DNA of 64,000 nt from Agrobacterium leguminum (GCF_015704895.1 NZ_JADQWB010000008.1:124001-188000); one strand, 5' to 3'; positions 1-9,590 are shown, counted from the stretch's first letter. Notes: generated by a model from the letters alone, not told the origin. A program made the numbers and translations.

Positions 1-1114
1 TGCGGTCGCCGCCGGTCAGAACCCTGGCGCCTTCCTTCTTGCCGATCTCCAGATAGCTCATGATCTTGTCGAACTGTTCCTGCGAGGCCTGCGCGCCCAG
101 CATGGTCGACGGATTGAGCGGATCGTCCTGGCTGATGGCCTGCACCCGCTTGATCGCCTTTTCCATGAAGCGGTCATAGATCGATTCATGGACCAGCGCA
201 CGCGACGGGCATGTGCAGACTTCACCCTGGTTGAGCGCGAAGAAGGCGAAACCTTCGAGCGCCTTGTCGAGGAAGGCATCGTCCTCGTTCATCACATCGG
301 CGAAGAAGATGTTCGGCGACTTGCCGCCCAGCTCCAGCGTGATGTTGGTGACGTTGTCAGCCGCATAACGCATGATTTCCTTGCCGACCGAGGTGGAGCC
401 GGTAAAGGCGATCTTGGCGATGCGGTTGCTCTGCGCCAACGGCTTGCCGGCTTCGAGGCCCGTACCGTTGACGATGTTGAGGACGCCAGGCGGCAGCAGG
501 TCTTCGATCAGCTCCATCACGATGAGAATCGAGGCCGGTGTCTGTTCCGCCGGCTTCAGCACCACGCAATTGCCGGCGGCAAGCGCCGGTGCAAGCTTCC
601 ACGCGGCCATCAGGATCGGGAAGTTCCAGGGAATGATCTGGCCGACGACCCCGAGCGGCTCATGGAAGTGATAGGCGACGGTATCGTTGTCGATTTCGCC
701 GATCGTGCCTTCCTGGGCGCGGATGCAGCCCGCAAAATAACGGAAATGGTCGATGGCGAGCGGAATATCCGCATTGGTGGTTTCGCGCAGCGGCTTGCCG
801 TTGTCCCATGTTTCGGCACGGGCGATGAGATCGAGATTGTCCTCGATCCGCTGGGCGATCTTGAGCAGGATGTTGGAGCGCTCCGTCACGCTCGTCTTGC
901 CCCATTTATCGCGGGCCTTGTGGGCGGCATCCAGCGCGAACTCGATGTCGGATGCGTCCGAGCGCGGCACTTCGCAGATCTTGTGGCCGGTGACCGGCGA
1001 AAGATTATCCATGTAGCGGCCGGATTTCGGCTCCACCCATTTGCCGCCGATGTAATTGCCGTATTTCAGCTTGAAGGGCGCTTCGCCCGCTTTCTGCTGA
1101 ACCTGAATGTTCAT
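1..1114 (-). CDS. NAD-dependent aldehyde dehydrogenase (3' end outside window)
   Basis: Oxidises an aldehyde to its acid with NAD(P)+ in the cytoplasm. The first 371 codons are present. The active-site motif LELGGKSPN gives the general-base Glu at about residue 261, and [11 protein letters not shown] gives the nucleophile Cys at about 300. The CTCPSR variant is typical of the acetaldehyde/ExaC-type dehydrogenases used in ethanol or acetoin catabolism. The start MNIQVQQ follows an AGGGAGG Shine-Dalgarno. The AcoR-like regulator lies directly upstream on the same strand, which suggests it controls this gene. The substrate is inferred, not shown. Confidence 0.93.
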   Translation of the reverse strand, partial: MNIQVQQKAGEAPFKLKYGNYIGGKWVEPKSGRYMDNLSPVTGHKICEVPRSDASDIEFALDAAHKARDKWGKTSVTERSNILLKIAQRIEDNLDLIARAETWDNGKPLRETTNADIPLAIDHFRYFAGCIRAQEGTIGEIDNDTVAYHFHEPLGVVGQIIPWNFPILMAAWKLAPALAAGNCVVLKPAEQTPASILIVMELIEDLLPPGVLNIVNGTGLEAGKPLAQSNRIAKIAFTGSTSVGKEIMRYAADNVTNITLELGGKSPNIFFADVMNEDDAFLDKALEGFAFFALNQGEVCTCPSRALVHESIYDRFMEKAIKRVQAISQDDPLNPSTMLGAQASQEQFDKIMSYLEIGKKEGARVLTGGDR

Positions 1115-1137
1115 GATTTCATCCTCCCTGATGAAAA

Positions 1138-1154
1138 CGATCCGCAGCGGATCG
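1138..1154 (-). promoter_or_regulatory. Perfect 8+1+8 inverted repeat in the aldehyde dehydrogenase leader
   Basis: CGATCCGC-A-GCGGATCG is a perfect palindrome about 24 nt upstream of the start codon. On the minus strand it is followed by TTTTC, so the RNA could form a short hairpin close to the ribosome-binding site. It may be an attenuator-like hairpin or a protein site; the sequence does not decide. Confidence 0.4.
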
Positions 1155-1220
1155 CATGGGAGGAAGGTGGGCCTAGATGGCGCGGTTCGGTAGAGGGGCG
1201 GCGCGGTTCCGCAGCGCACA

Positions 1221-1240
1221 TTGTCTCACATCTGCGACAA
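1221..1240. promoter_or_regulatory. Probable operator for the AcoR-like regulator
   Basis: TTGTCTCA-CATC-TGCGACAA is an imperfect palindrome with 7 of 8 matching positions per arm. It sits between the regulator gene and the aldehyde dehydrogenase start, about 107 nt upstream of the latter. That position and symmetry suit a dimeric Fis-type regulator. No clear sigma-54 -24/-12 element was found downstream of it. Confidence 0.45.
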
Positions 1241-1287
1241 AGGCGCCTCGATCCGGCATGATTGGCCGGATCGCACCCGCACGCACC

Positions 1288-2247
1288 TCAATGCACGTCG
1301 AATTTCTTCATCTTGCGGTGAAGCGTGGCGCGGCTGATGCCGAGCAGCGAGGCGGCCTGCGTGACATTGCCGTTGGTTCGCGATAACACGCGCCGCAGCG
1401 CCGAGCGTTCCGCTTCAGCAAGGTCGGAACCGCCATCGTGGCGCTGTTCCTGAAGAACATCGGCGGCGGGCAGTCCCTGCGCGATGCGGGCATCGTCCAG
1501 CTTCAGCGCAAGGCGTGCGGCACGGGTCGCGCCCAGCACGAGATCGTCCTGATCCACGGCCAGCAGCGACAGCGCCGCGCCGAACCCGCTCGGCACAACG
1601 ACGATGCGCGCACCCGGAAAGGCGCGGCGGAAAAGATTGCCCTCGATGCGCTGCGCCGCATCCTTCACCGCCTGGGTGACGAAGGAGAAAGTCATCTCGT
1701 TGATGTCGTCGCGGCAGGTGGAAATATCGAGCGCGCCCGTCACCCGGCCGGTGTGATCGCGGATGGGAGCCGTGGTGCAGCAGAGTTCGGTATTCGACGT
1801 GAAGAAATGCTGATCGCGGTAGACCACCACCGAGCGCTCATCCACCAGTGCCGTGCCGATACCGTTGGTGCCCACGCTTTCTTCGCTCCAGACCGCCCCG
1901 GACCAGAGGCCAAGCGCCCGGAAATCACGATCATCGCCCGAAGCGCCGCGGCGCTCCAGCGCAACGCCCTGCGCATCGGTCAAAAGCAGGCAGCAGCCGG
2001 ATTTGCCGACGCTTTGGAAAATGCGGTCGAGTTCATCCGTGCTTTCGGCAATCAGGCCGGCCGCACTTTCACGGGCGCGGCGGAATTCATACTCGCTGAG
2101 AAAGATCGGCTTGCGGTTTTCCTCCGGTGCAAGATGATGTTTGACCATGCAGCGACGCCAGGAGGCGACAATCGGAGAACTTGCGGCGGCGGAACGATGG
2201 CGCGCGGTTTCATACACGCGTTCCGCATGGGCGATGTCTGTCGGCAT
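1288..2247 (-). CDS. AcoR-like transcriptional regulator: GAF sensor plus Fis HTH, no AAA+ domain
   Basis: Predicted 319-residue DNA-binding regulator of the downstream aldehyde dehydrogenase. The N-terminal two thirds resemble the AcoR/GAF sensor region (SVGTNGIGTAL, TTAPIRDHTGRVTGALDIS). The C-terminus ends in a Fis-type helix-turn-helix (NVTQAASLLGISRATLHRKM). The central sigma-54-interacting AAA+ ATPase of true AcoR proteins is missing: there is no Walker A and no GAFTGA. The start at 2247 (MPTDIAHAE) is chosen over 2304 because GGGAGGAG lies at proper spacing. It probably works as a simple activator or repressor responding to an aldehyde- or alcohol-related signal. Confidence 0.82.
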   Translation of the reverse strand: MPTDIAHAERVYETARHRSAAASSPIVASWRRCMVKHHLAPEENRKPIFLSEYEFRRARESAAGLIAESTDELDRIFQSVGKSGCCLLLTDAQGVALERRGASGDDRDFRALGLWSGAVWSEESVGTNGIGTALVDERSVVVYRDQHFFTSNTELCCTTAPIRDHTGRVTGALDISTCRDDINEMTFSFVTQAVKDAAQRIEGNLFRRAFPGARIVVVPSGFGAALSLLAVDQDDLVLGATRAARLALKLDDARIAQGLPAADVLQEQRHDGGSDLAEAERSALRRVLSRTNGNVTQAASLLGISRATLHRKMKKFDVH

Positions 2248-2352
2248 ACGCTCCTCCCAAAGCTTTTCGGCGATGGTGCGCTGGAAGCGGCCATGTTTCA
2301 ACAAAAAATTTCGCGACCGGCATTGCCGGGCGCAGTCGCGGGCGGCACCAGA

Positions 2353-4443
2353 CTATCGAACCGCCTTGAAATAACGCCGGCCGGCGGTCACGTCCGTTTC
2401 ATCCTCAGCCGAAAGGAACGTATCGTCCACGAGATTGGCAATGGAGGTCAGCGGACCGGGCTTGCCGAAAAAGAAGCCCTGCACCTGCAGGCAGCCTTCA
2501 CGCCGCAGGAACTCGATATGGGCCTTGGTTTCGACGCCTTCCGCAAGCACCGGAATATTGAGGCTGTGCGCCAGAATGAGCGTCGAGCGAACGATCGCCT
2601 CCGACTGCACGTTGGTCGACAGGCCATCGATGAAGGCGCGGTCGATCTTGATCTTGTCGAAGGGGAAGCTCTGCAGCGTCGAAAGCGATGAATAGCCCGT
2701 ACCGTAGTCATCCATGGCGATCTTGACGCCGAGCGCCTTGAGTTTGCGGATGGTGACGAGCGCGTGGCGATGGTCGGCGATAATGCTGCCTTCGGTGATT
2801 TCCAGCTCGAGCCTTTCCGGCGCAAGCCCCGTCTCGGCGAGAATTTTCTCAACCTTGTCGGGGAAATCATTATCCGCAAGCTGCTGCGGCGCGACGTTTA
2901 CGGCAATGGCGAGCGATTTTTTCCACTGAGCGGCCTGCGCGCAGGCTTCTCTCAGAACCCATTCGCCCAGTTCGACGATAAAGCCGGTCTGTTCGGCGAT
3001 CGGAATGAATTCGGCCGGGGAGACCATGCCGCGTTCGGGATGGTTCCAGCGCAAAAGCGCTTCGAAACCGACGATACTGCCGCTCTTGGTGTCGTTCTGC
3101 TGCTGGTAATAAAGCTCGAACTCGTTATTGGCGAGGCCGCTGCGCATGGCGACGGCCAGCACGTTGCGCTCACGCGCGGCCTCGTCCATGGATTTGTCGT
3201 AAAAGCAGATCGTATCCGAACTGCCGCTTTTTGCCCGGTACATGGCGACATCCGCCTGTGCCATCAGCGTATCGGCATCGATGGAACCGGTATTGCGAAC
3301 CGATATGCCGACGCTTGCGCCGACCGAAAATGTCTGTCCGTTCCATTCCACCGGCTTGCTGATCTGCTCGATCAATCGCTGGGCGAATTCCGCGCCATCG
3401 GCGCGGGTGTAGTAGGAATGGGTCATCGCCACGAATTCATCGCCGCCCATGCGGGCCAGGAACTCCCCGGTCTTCAGCACGGAACTCGCGCGGTCGGCAA
3501 TGGCGCGCAGCACGGCGTCACCCGCCGCATGGCCATGCACGTCATTGATTTCCTTGAAACGGTCGAGATCGATGGACAGAAGCGCCGTATGCGCCCCCAT
3601 CAAGACATGGCGTGTGCGGCGATTGAGATGCTCGATGAATGCCGCCCGGTTGGGAATGCCCGTCAGCGGATCGTGCAACGAAAGATGGCGATAGCGGGCA
3701 ACCGCCTGCTGGGTGGACTGGGCATCGATGACATAGGTGGAGAGCCCGAGCGCCAGAAGCAGAAGCGTCACCGCAATGGCGCCTCCGCCCATGATGGCCG
3801 GCGGCAGCAGGTTTTCCGGAATGACGATGCGCGGGTCGAAGGCGAAGGACATCGACGCCATGCCGGTATAGTGCATTGAGGCAATGGCCAGAATGAGAAA
3901 CGCCACAGCACTATACTGGCAGAAACGGTTGAGAGGCCGGGCAATGCGATTGACCGCGATGGCGCCCAGCACAGCGCCCAATACCAGCGAGGCGATGACA
4001 TAGGCCTGATCCCAGAAAATCATGCCCTGAACATTATAGGCAGCCATGCCGGTATAGTGCATCGCCGCAATGCCGAGGCCGAGGACTACGCCACCGGCCT
4101 CCACCAGCACGCTGCGCCCGCCATAGGCGGAAATGCCGAAGCCGGCAGTCGTTGTGGTAATGGCGATCAGAAGCGACAGCCCGGTGAGATAGGGATCGTA
4201 TCCGACATCACCCGCCGCGACATAGCCCAGCATCGCGACGAAATGGGTGGTCCATATCGCCGCCCCGCCATTGACGCCCGCCAGAAACAGCCAGTTGACC
4301 TTCTGCACGCCCGTCGCCAGACGTGCTTTCGAAAAAAGGCGCATCGAGACGAAACTGCCCAGCATGCAGACGAAGACGGCTGCGGCGGTGTATCGATAGT
4401 CGTGATCGATGGTGAGGCACTGGAGAACTTTGAGCATTGTCAT
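2353..4443 (-). CDS. Membrane MHYT-GGDEF-EAL cyclic-di-GMP protein
   Basis: A 696-residue integral inner-membrane signalling protein. Residues 1-240 form a seven-helix MHYT sensor. MHYT motifs are seen at 128-131 and 190-193, with a degenerate THF copy at 66-68; such repeats are proposed to bind a metal and sense diatomic gases or redox state. A GGDEF diguanylate-cyclase domain with an intact GGDEF at 333-337 follows, then an EAL phosphodiesterase domain with EALLRW at 461. No clear RxxD inhibitory site is visible. Both catalytic signatures look intact, so the net direction of c-di-GMP turnover cannot be told. The gene is transcribed away from rplY; the Shine-Dalgarno at the chosen start is weak and 4437 is an alternative. 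Confidence 0.93.
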   Translation of the reverse strand: MTMLKVLQCLTIDHDYRYTAAAVFVCMLGSFVSMRLFSKARLATGVQKVNWLFLAGVNGGAAIWTTHFVAMLGYVAAGDVGYDPYLTGLSLLIAITTTTAGFGISAYGGRSVLVEAGGVVLGLGIAAMHYTGMAAYNVQGMIFWDQAYVIASLVLGAVLGAIAVNRIARPLNRFCQYSAVAFLILAIASMHYTGMASMSFAFDPRIVIPENLLPPAIMGGGAIAVTLLLLALGLSTYVIDAQSTQQAVARYRHLSLHDPLTGIPNRAAFIEHLNRRTRHVLMGAHTALLSIDLDRFKEINDVHGHAAGDAVLRAIADRASSVLKTGEFLARMGGDEFVAMTHSYYTRADGAEFAQRLIEQISKPVEWNGQTFSVGASVGISVRNTGSIDADTLMAQADVAMYRAKSGSSDTICFYDKSMDEAARERNVLAVAMRSGLANNEFELYYQQQNDTKSGSIVGFEALLRWNHPERGMVSPAEFIPIAEQTGFIVELGEWVLREACAQAAQWKKSLAIAVNVAPQQLADNDFPDKVEKILAETGLAPERLELEITEGSIIADHRHALVTIRKLKALGVKIAMDDYGTGYSSLSTLQSFPFDKIKIDRAFIDGLSTNVQSEAIVRSTLILAHSLNIPVLAEGVETKAHIEFLRREGCLQVQGFFFGKPGPLTSIANLVDDTFLSAEDETDVTAGRRYFKAVR

Positions 4444-4569
4444 CTACGCAATTGGAATTTTGCGTAGCCTTATCATTCGCCAAGTTTTCACCCGGTTTAT
4501 GTGCATGGATAAGCATATATTAAAGGTTGCAACAAACGAGTGAATTAGTGATAACTAATAAAATTATAA

Positions 4570-4596
4570 AGCGGCACCCGTCAAAAACGGGCCGCT
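4570..4596 (-). terminator. Hairpin with T-rich flank in the rplY upstream region
   Basis: AGCGG/CCGCT and CCCGT/ACGGG arms pair around a CAAAA loop. On the minus strand the stem is followed by TTATAATTTTATT. It overlaps the probable rplY -35 box by position and could insulate the divergent transcripts. Its function is uncertain. The rest of the 299-nt gap is the divergent promoter region and holds no ORF I support. Confidence 0.35.
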
Positions 4597-4597
4597 C

Positions 4598-4626
4598 TTG
4601 TCTTTATGCCCCGTTTGTATTATAGC
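4598..4626 (+). promoter_or_regulatory. Probable sigma-70 promoter for rplY
   Basis: TTGTCT and TATAGC are separated by 17 nt, close to the alphaproteobacterial housekeeping consensus. They lie about 115 nt upstream of the rplY start codon in the correct orientation. Confidence 0.5.
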
Positions 4627-4742
4627 GCCCGCACCCGTGTAGACACCCTTGGAGGCAACGCGGGCGGGATGGCCTTTGGCCTCTCCGGTTCAGGCCGCTT
4701 CGTTCGGCGTGAACTCTCCATATAACCTCGAAAGGAATTGCC

Positions 4743-5351
4743 ATGAGCAAAGAATCGTATGAGCTCAAGGCCGAGGCGCGCGAACGAGTTGGTAAGGGGT
4801 CCTCTCGTGAACTTCGCCGCAACGGTTTGATTCCCGCTGTCATCTATGGTGACAAGCAGGCCCCCATTTCCATCGCCCTGTCGACCAACGAAGTCACCAA
4901 GCGTATCCACGCCGGCGGTTTCATGACGACGGTTGCGATCATCGACGTCGACGGCAAGAAGATCAAGGTTCTCCCGAAGGACTACCAGCTTGATCCGGTC
5001 CGCGACTTCACCATGCACGTCGACTTCCTGCGCGTTTCGGGCAACACGCTCGTCAACGTCGAAGTTCCGGTTCACTTCGTCAACGAAGAAAAGTCGGACA
5101 TCAAGATCGGCGGCGTTCTGAACATCGTTCGCCACACGGTGGAATTCCACTGCCCGGCCAACGACATTCCGGAATTCATCACGGTCGACCTCGCTGGTCT
5201 GAAGATCGGCGACAACGTTCACATTTCGAATGTGAAGCTGCCGAAGAACATCACGCCGGTTATCGCCGACCGTGACTTCACGATCGCAACGATCGTCGCT
5301 CCGGCTGGCGGCGTTGCAGAAGAAACGACTGAAGAAGCTTCCGAGGAATAA
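4743..5351 (+). CDS. rplY: 50S ribosomal protein L25, long Ctc form
   Basis: L25 binds 5S rRNA in the large ribosomal subunit. This is the 202-residue long form (general stress protein Ctc): an N-terminal L25 beta-barrel of about 95 residues ([24 protein letters not shown]) plus the TL5-type C-terminal domain ([17 protein letters not shown]). It ends in an acidic tail rich in Glu, a common feature of alphaproteobacterial L25. A GAAAGGAATTGCC leader provides the Shine-Dalgarno. A strong terminator follows, so it looks monocistronic. In many relatives rplY lies directly before pth; here about 3.5 kb separates them. Confidence 0.97.
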   Translation: MSKESYELKAEARERVGKGSSRELRRNGLIPAVIYGDKQAPISIALSTNEVTKRIHAGGFMTTVAIIDVDGKKIKVLPKDYQLDPVRDFTMHVDFLRVSGNTLVNVEVPVHFVNEEKSDIKIGGVLNIVRHTVEFHCPANDIPEFITVDLAGLKIGDNVHISNVKLPKNITPVIADRDFTIATIVAPAGGVAEETTEEASEE

Positions 5352-5386
5352 TCGGCGGCCGCAAGGCCGAACAGCTTTGAACAATG

Positions 5387-5424
5387 AGGCCCGTTCCGTT
5401 TTCGGAACGGGCCTTTTAGTTTTT
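5387..5424 (+). terminator. Intrinsic terminator of rplY
   Basis: A 12-bp GC-rich stem (AGGCCCGTTCCG pairing with CGGAACGGGCCT around a TTTT loop) runs into TTTTAGTTTTT, 36 nt after the rplY stop codon. Confidence 0.9.
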
Positions 5425-5648
5425 ATGAACTTTAAAACCAGAAAGCTTGCCATCCTCACCTGATACGGAACCCGTTTCAGTGTCGATTAACACTTCCATG
5501 AAACGATACCCTCGCGCTGTCGTGGAACACCGGCCGGGCTGAGGAAATGCGTGGGAAAACAGGCTTTTGCCGAAAACCCTCGCAAAACCCTCCGGGCGGA
5601 CGAAACGGGGCGCAGCAAGTCTGGGGCAAAGGGTAGCTGCAATCGAAC

Positions 5649-8036
5649 ATGGCTCATTCCGTCGAAAGTCGCTTTATCGCGATTGTTTCCGGCGCACTTC
5701 TTACAGTGGTCGCCCCGCTCTTCACGCTTTTGCTGACGCTCTCCTATCACGAAGCCATTCGCAGCCAGCGTAACCACCTTGAGATTCTGCTGTCGACCAA
5801 TGCGCAGGCGCTTGCCCGGCCCCTGTGGGACCTTGATGACGACACCATAAACCAGATTACCGGCACCCTCATCTCCGACCCCGTGATCAGGATGGTCGAG
5901 GTCAGGGATACCTCCGGCCAGCTCGATATCGTCCAGACGGCCGGCAGCGACATCATTCAGGATGCGGCCTCGACGACGCGCGAAGTGACCTACAAGACCA
6001 CGAAGGGCTCCGTCACCGTCGGGCAACTGACGATCTATTACGACAATGTCAGCCTTCTGACCTCTTTGAGCCGTACCGAACTGGCCTTCATCACGATTTT
6101 CATCCTCGCCGTCCTTACCATCGTTCTTGCCGCCATCGCCGGCAACCGCTTCATGGTCATCCGTCCGCTGATGCGGCTGGCGGCCGCCATCGAGGCGACG
6201 CGGCGTCTCGGCTCGCGCCACCACGTCGACTGGCGCTCGAAGGACGAAATCGGCCGGCTGGCGAAAAGCTTCAACGAAATGCAGACCCAGCTCGAAAAGG
6301 AAGAGCTGGAGATCAAGAACGCACATGAGCGCAAGACAGAAATCTACAACCGCACGCCCGCCATGCTGTTTTCGCTCGACAGGCACGACCGCATTGCCGC
6401 CGTCAGTGACTATTGGGTGCAGGCGACCGGTTACGACCGCACCCGTATACTCGGCCTGAATTTCGCCGATCTCATCCATCCCGATGACCGGCTTCTGTTC
6501 CAGCAGCGCAAGACGGCTCATCCCTTGCCCGACGCCTCGCATAGCGGCATTACCGTGCGTTTCCATTGCATGGATGGCAGCGTCATGGATGCGCTCATCC
6601 TCGAAAAGGCTCTCGATTCCGGCGATGCGGCCCATCAGAGCACCTGCCTCTGCGTCATGACGGACGTGACCGAACTGCGCCAGTCGGAAAAGCGCAACCG
6701 CCAGCAGGCCATTTCCGACCACCTGACCGGCCTTTTCAACCGCCAGGGCTTCGAGGCCATTCTCGACCTGCAAATCCGCGATGCGGACCGCAATGGCAGC
6801 GAGCTGGCCTGCCTGTTCATCGACCTCGACCGGTTCAAGGCGATCAACGACAATCTCGGCCATGCCGCGGGCGACGCCGTTCTCAAACAGTTCACGTTGA
6901 AGCTCGAACCGCTGCTGACGCCGCTGGACAGCGCATCGCGGCTTGGCGGCGACGAATTCGCCATTCTTCTGGCCGGCGACAAGGTGGAAGAGCGCGCCCT
7001 GCAATTCTGCGAGCGCATCTGCGCCATGCTGGACACGCCCTTCGAGATCGAAAGCAACAGCATCCGCCTCAGCGCCAGCATCGGCATGGCCGTCTATCCC
7101 CTGCACGCCGCCAGCGCCTCCGAGCTTTTGCAGAATGCCGACATGGCGATGTATACCCGCAAGCGCACGGGCAAGAACGGCTCACAGGTCTTCGACAGCT
7201 CGATCATGGACCGGGCGCGCGAACATGCGGAGCTGGAACGGGATATCGCGCAGGCGCTTTCCGAAGACTGGTTCGAGGCCTATTTCCAGCCGATTCAAAA
7301 CCTCGCCACCGGCCAGACGGCGGGTTTCGAGGCGCTGCTGCGTCTCAACCACCCGGACAAGGGCCTGCTTTCTCCGGCCGCAATCGTCAGCCTTGCGGAA
7401 GAAAACGGCACTATCCACCGCATCGGCAATGTCATTCTCGATCAGTCGATCGCCAATCTCGCCAGGCTGTCGCGCCTGCCGGGCATGGACCAGACCTATG
7501 TGGCGGTGAATTTCTCGCCGCTGCAATTCGAACCGGGATTGCCGACGCGCATCGCCGGCGTTCTGCACCGCCATGGCATCCTTCCCAGACGGCTGGTCAT
7601 CGAGATCACCGAAGCCGTTATCATGAAGGACGATCCGCAAATTCGGGCGATCCTCAATGCCATCCACCAGCTCGGCTGCCGCATCGCGCTGGATGATTTC
7701 GGCACGGGTTATTCTTCGCTCAGCTATCTCAGCCGTTTTCCGGTCGATATCGTCAAGATCGACCAGTCCTTCACCCGCTCGATCTGCGACGACAGGATGG
7801 ACATCAGGCAGCGCAACCGCATGCTGGTCGAAGGCATCGCGGCCATCTCGCACAAGATGAACTGCGCCGTCATTGCCGAGGGAGTCGAGACGGAAGAACA
7901 GAAAGCGCTTCTGACCGATATAGGCGCTGATTTCGGGCAGGGTTATTTCTTCGCGCGTCCGCAGCCGGTCGAAAGGCTGATCACCTCACTCGACACGGCG
8001 TCCGGGCAAAACCGCGCCGCGGCGCGGCAAGCATGA
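5649..8036 (+). CDS. Membrane HAMP-PAS-GGDEF-EAL cyclic-di-GMP protein
   Basis: A 795-residue inner-membrane signalling protein. In order: transmembrane helix at about 9-30, periplasmic region at about 31-145, second helix at about 147-168, HAMP linker, PAS domain at about 230-345, GGDEF domain with RLGGDEF at 433-437, and EAL domain with EALLRL at 561. Both catalytic signatures look intact. The periplasmic part contains ARPLWDLDDDTI, a pattern seen in extracytoplasmic sensor regions. Its stop codon overlaps the first possible ATG of the next gene, which encodes a periplasmic binding protein. I infer that the two may form a ligand-sensing pair controlling c-di-GMP. Confidence 0.93.
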   Translation: MAHSVESRFIAIVSGALLTVVAPLFTLLLTLSYHEAIRSQRNHLEILLSTNAQALARPLWDLDDDTINQITGTLISDPVIRMVEVRDTSGQLDIVQTAGSDIIQDAASTTREVTYKTTKGSVTVGQLTIYYDNVSLLTSLSRTELAFITIFILAVLTIVLAAIAGNRFMVIRPLMRLAAAIEATRRLGSRHHVDWRSKDEIGRLAKSFNEMQTQLEKEELEIKNAHERKTEIYNRTPAMLFSLDRHDRIAAVSDYWVQATGYDRTRILGLNFADLIHPDDRLLFQQRKTAHPLPDASHSGITVRFHCMDGSVMDALILEKALDSGDAAHQSTCLCVMTDVTELRQSEKRNRQQAISDHLTGLFNRQGFEAILDLQIRDADRNGSELACLFIDLDRFKAINDNLGHAAGDAVLKQFTLKLEPLLTPLDSASRLGGDEFAILLAGDKVEERALQFCERICAMLDTPFEIESNSIRLSASIGMAVYPLHAASASELLQNADMAMYTRKRTGKNGSQVFDSSIMDRAREHAELERDIAQALSEDWFEAYFQPIQNLATGQTAGFEALLRLNHPDKGLLSPAAIVSLAEENGTIHRIGNVILDQSIANLARLSRLPGMDQTYVAVNFSPLQFEPGLPTRIAGVLHRHGILPRRLVIEITEAVIMKDDPQIRAILNAIHQLGCRIALDDFGTGYSSLSYLSRFPVDIVKIDQSFTRSICDDRMDIRQRNRMLVEGIAAISHKMNCAVIAEGVETEEQKALLTDIGADFGQGYFFARPQPVERLITSLDTASGQNRAAARQA

Positions 8037-8053
8037 ACCGGCAGGGGGCAGCC

Positions 8054-8767
8054 ATGGGATTGATCCGCTTTTGCCTGATCTTTCTTGCGCTCGCCACTCC
8101 GGCGAGCGCGGCCAAGCTCTTCCTGACCACCGAGGTCTATCCGCCCTATAATCTGCAGGCCAGCGACGGCAGCGTGCGGGGTGTCTATTTCGACCAGCTC
8201 AGAACCGTGCTCGAGGACACCGGCACCGGTTACGAAGTCGCCGTCATGCCCTGGGCGCGGGCCATCGCACTGGCCAGAACGCAGGCCATGCACTGCGTCT
8301 TCGCCGCTGCGAGAACGCCGGAGCGGGAAAAACAGTTCAAATGGGTCACGCCGATCCATATCGACCGCAACATTCTCGTGGCGCGCCGCAACGCGAATAT
8401 CGAAGCCTCCAGCCTGGAGGAAGCCAAGAAATATCGGGTGGGAACCCAGCGTGGAGATTACACCGAAGCGCTTCTGGAAAAGCTCGGTTTCCCGCAGGTG
8501 GATGTCGGCGCGGATTTCGAGATCACGCTTCACAAGCTGAAGGCCGGCCGCATCGACCTGATGCCCATGTCTGAAAGCACCTTCAAAAGCCTGCCCGCCG
8601 ACACTTTCAGCGAAGTGATAACTCTCTCGCGGCAGCAGCTTGGGCTTGCCTGCAACAAAAGCGTACCCGACGAGGTCATCGCGAAATTACAGGCCCGGCT
8701 GGACAGGCTGATCGCCGACGGAACGCAGCAACGGATATTCGACCGCTATAATCTCGTCAGCCCCTGA
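8054..8767 (+). CDS. Periplasmic solute-binding protein (SBP_bac_3 family) paired with the c-di-GMP protein
   Basis: A 237-residue periplasmic binding protein of the amino-acid ABC-transporter type. A signal peptide (MGLIRFCLIFLALATPASA) is followed by KLFLTTEVYPPYN, the normal start of lobe 1, with other family blocks such as MPWARAIALARTQ and KKYRVGTQRGDYTE. No permease or ATPase gene is nearby, so import is unlikely to be its main role. The start at 8054 is chosen because AGGGGG lies 5 nt upstream and the signal peptide begins there. The ATG at 8033 would overlap the previous stop codon but has no Shine-Dalgarno. It is probably translationally coupled to the upstream GGDEF/EAL gene. Confidence 0.87.
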   Translation: MGLIRFCLIFLALATPASAAKLFLTTEVYPPYNLQASDGSVRGVYFDQLRTVLEDTGTGYEVAVMPWARAIALARTQAMHCVFAAARTPEREKQFKWVTPIHIDRNILVARRNANIEASSLEEAKKYRVGTQRGDYTEALLEKLGFPQVDVGADFEITLHKLKAGRIDLMPMSESTFKSLPADTFSEVITLSRQQLGLACNKSVPDEVIAKLQARLDRLIADGTQQRIFDRYNLVSP

Positions 8768-8873
8768 GCCCATCCGAAACTCCATAAAAGCCCCAAATCC
8801 ATAAAAAGATTGACAGCCGGCGGTTTTCGGGGTGGTGACAACAGCATCATCAGGCAAAACGCGGACATGCCCC

Positions 8874-9590
8874 ATGAAGATCATCGCAGGACTTGGTAAT
8901 CCCGGCGCGCAATATGCGGTAAACCGTCACAATATCGGCTTCATGGCCGTCGATGCGCTGCAGCGCCTGCCGTCCTTTGCGCCCTGGTCGAAAAAATTCA
9001 AGGCGGAGATTTCCGAAGGCGAGATCGGCGGCGAGAAGGTCCTGCTGATGAAGCCGCTGACCTATATGAACCTTTCGGGTGAATCCGTCGGCGAAGCCAT
9101 GCGCTTCTTCAAGCTTGCGCCGGCAGACATCATCGCCATCCATGACGAACTGGATTTGCCGGCCGGCCGCGCCCGCATCAAGACCGGCGGCGGCCATGGC
9201 GGCCATAACGGCCTGAAATCGCTCGACGCCCATTGCGGCAAGGACTATCGCCGCCTGCGGCTCGGCATCGGCCATCCCGGTGACAAGGAACGGGTGCACG
9301 GCCACGTGCTCGGCGATTTCGCCAAGGCAGACCGGGTCTGGCTCGATCCGCTTCTGGACGCCATTGCCGACAATGCCGCCATGCTGGTGAAAGCCGAGGA
9401 TTCACAATTGATGAACAAGCTGGCGCTGGCCACGGGCAGCAAGCCGGAAGCCGAAAAGCCGGCCAAGGCGGCCAAACCCGCCGCACAGTCCCATATCCAT
9501 CAGGCACGCAACAGCGCCCAGCCGAAAAAGCTGCCGGAAACCGGCCCGATGGCCGAAATGCTGAAGCGTATGTTCAGCAAGAAGGACTAG
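8874..9590 (+). CDS. pth: Peptidyl-tRNA hydrolase
   Basis: Releases peptides from peptidyl-tRNA that drops off ribosomes, recycling tRNA. The 238-residue protein opens with [11 protein letters not shown] and carries the catalytic His in NRHNIGF and the later family blocks [38 protein letters not shown] and [10 protein letters not shown]. The Lys/Ala-rich C-terminal extension of about 45 residues is usual in Rhizobiales. The longer frame from 8832 is rejected because the family starts at [16 protein letters not shown] gene follows after 7 nt, so the two are probably cotranscribed. Confidence 0.97.
   Translation: MKIIAGLGNPGAQYAVNRHNIGFMAVDALQRLPSFAPWSKKFKAEISEGEIGGEKVLLMKPLTYMNLSGESVGEAMRFFKLAPADIIAIHDELDLPAGRARIKTGGGHGGHNGLKSLDAHCGKDYRRLRLGIGHPGDKERVHGHVLGDFAKADRVWLDPLLDAIADNAAMLVKAEDSQLMNKLALATGSKPEAEKPAKAAKPAAQSHIHQARNSAQPKKLPETGPMAEMLKRMFSKKD

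Noticed and set aside
2764..3879. 371-residue plus-strand ORF inside the MHYT-GGDEF-EAL gene
   Set aside because: Antisense shadow; no recognisable family.
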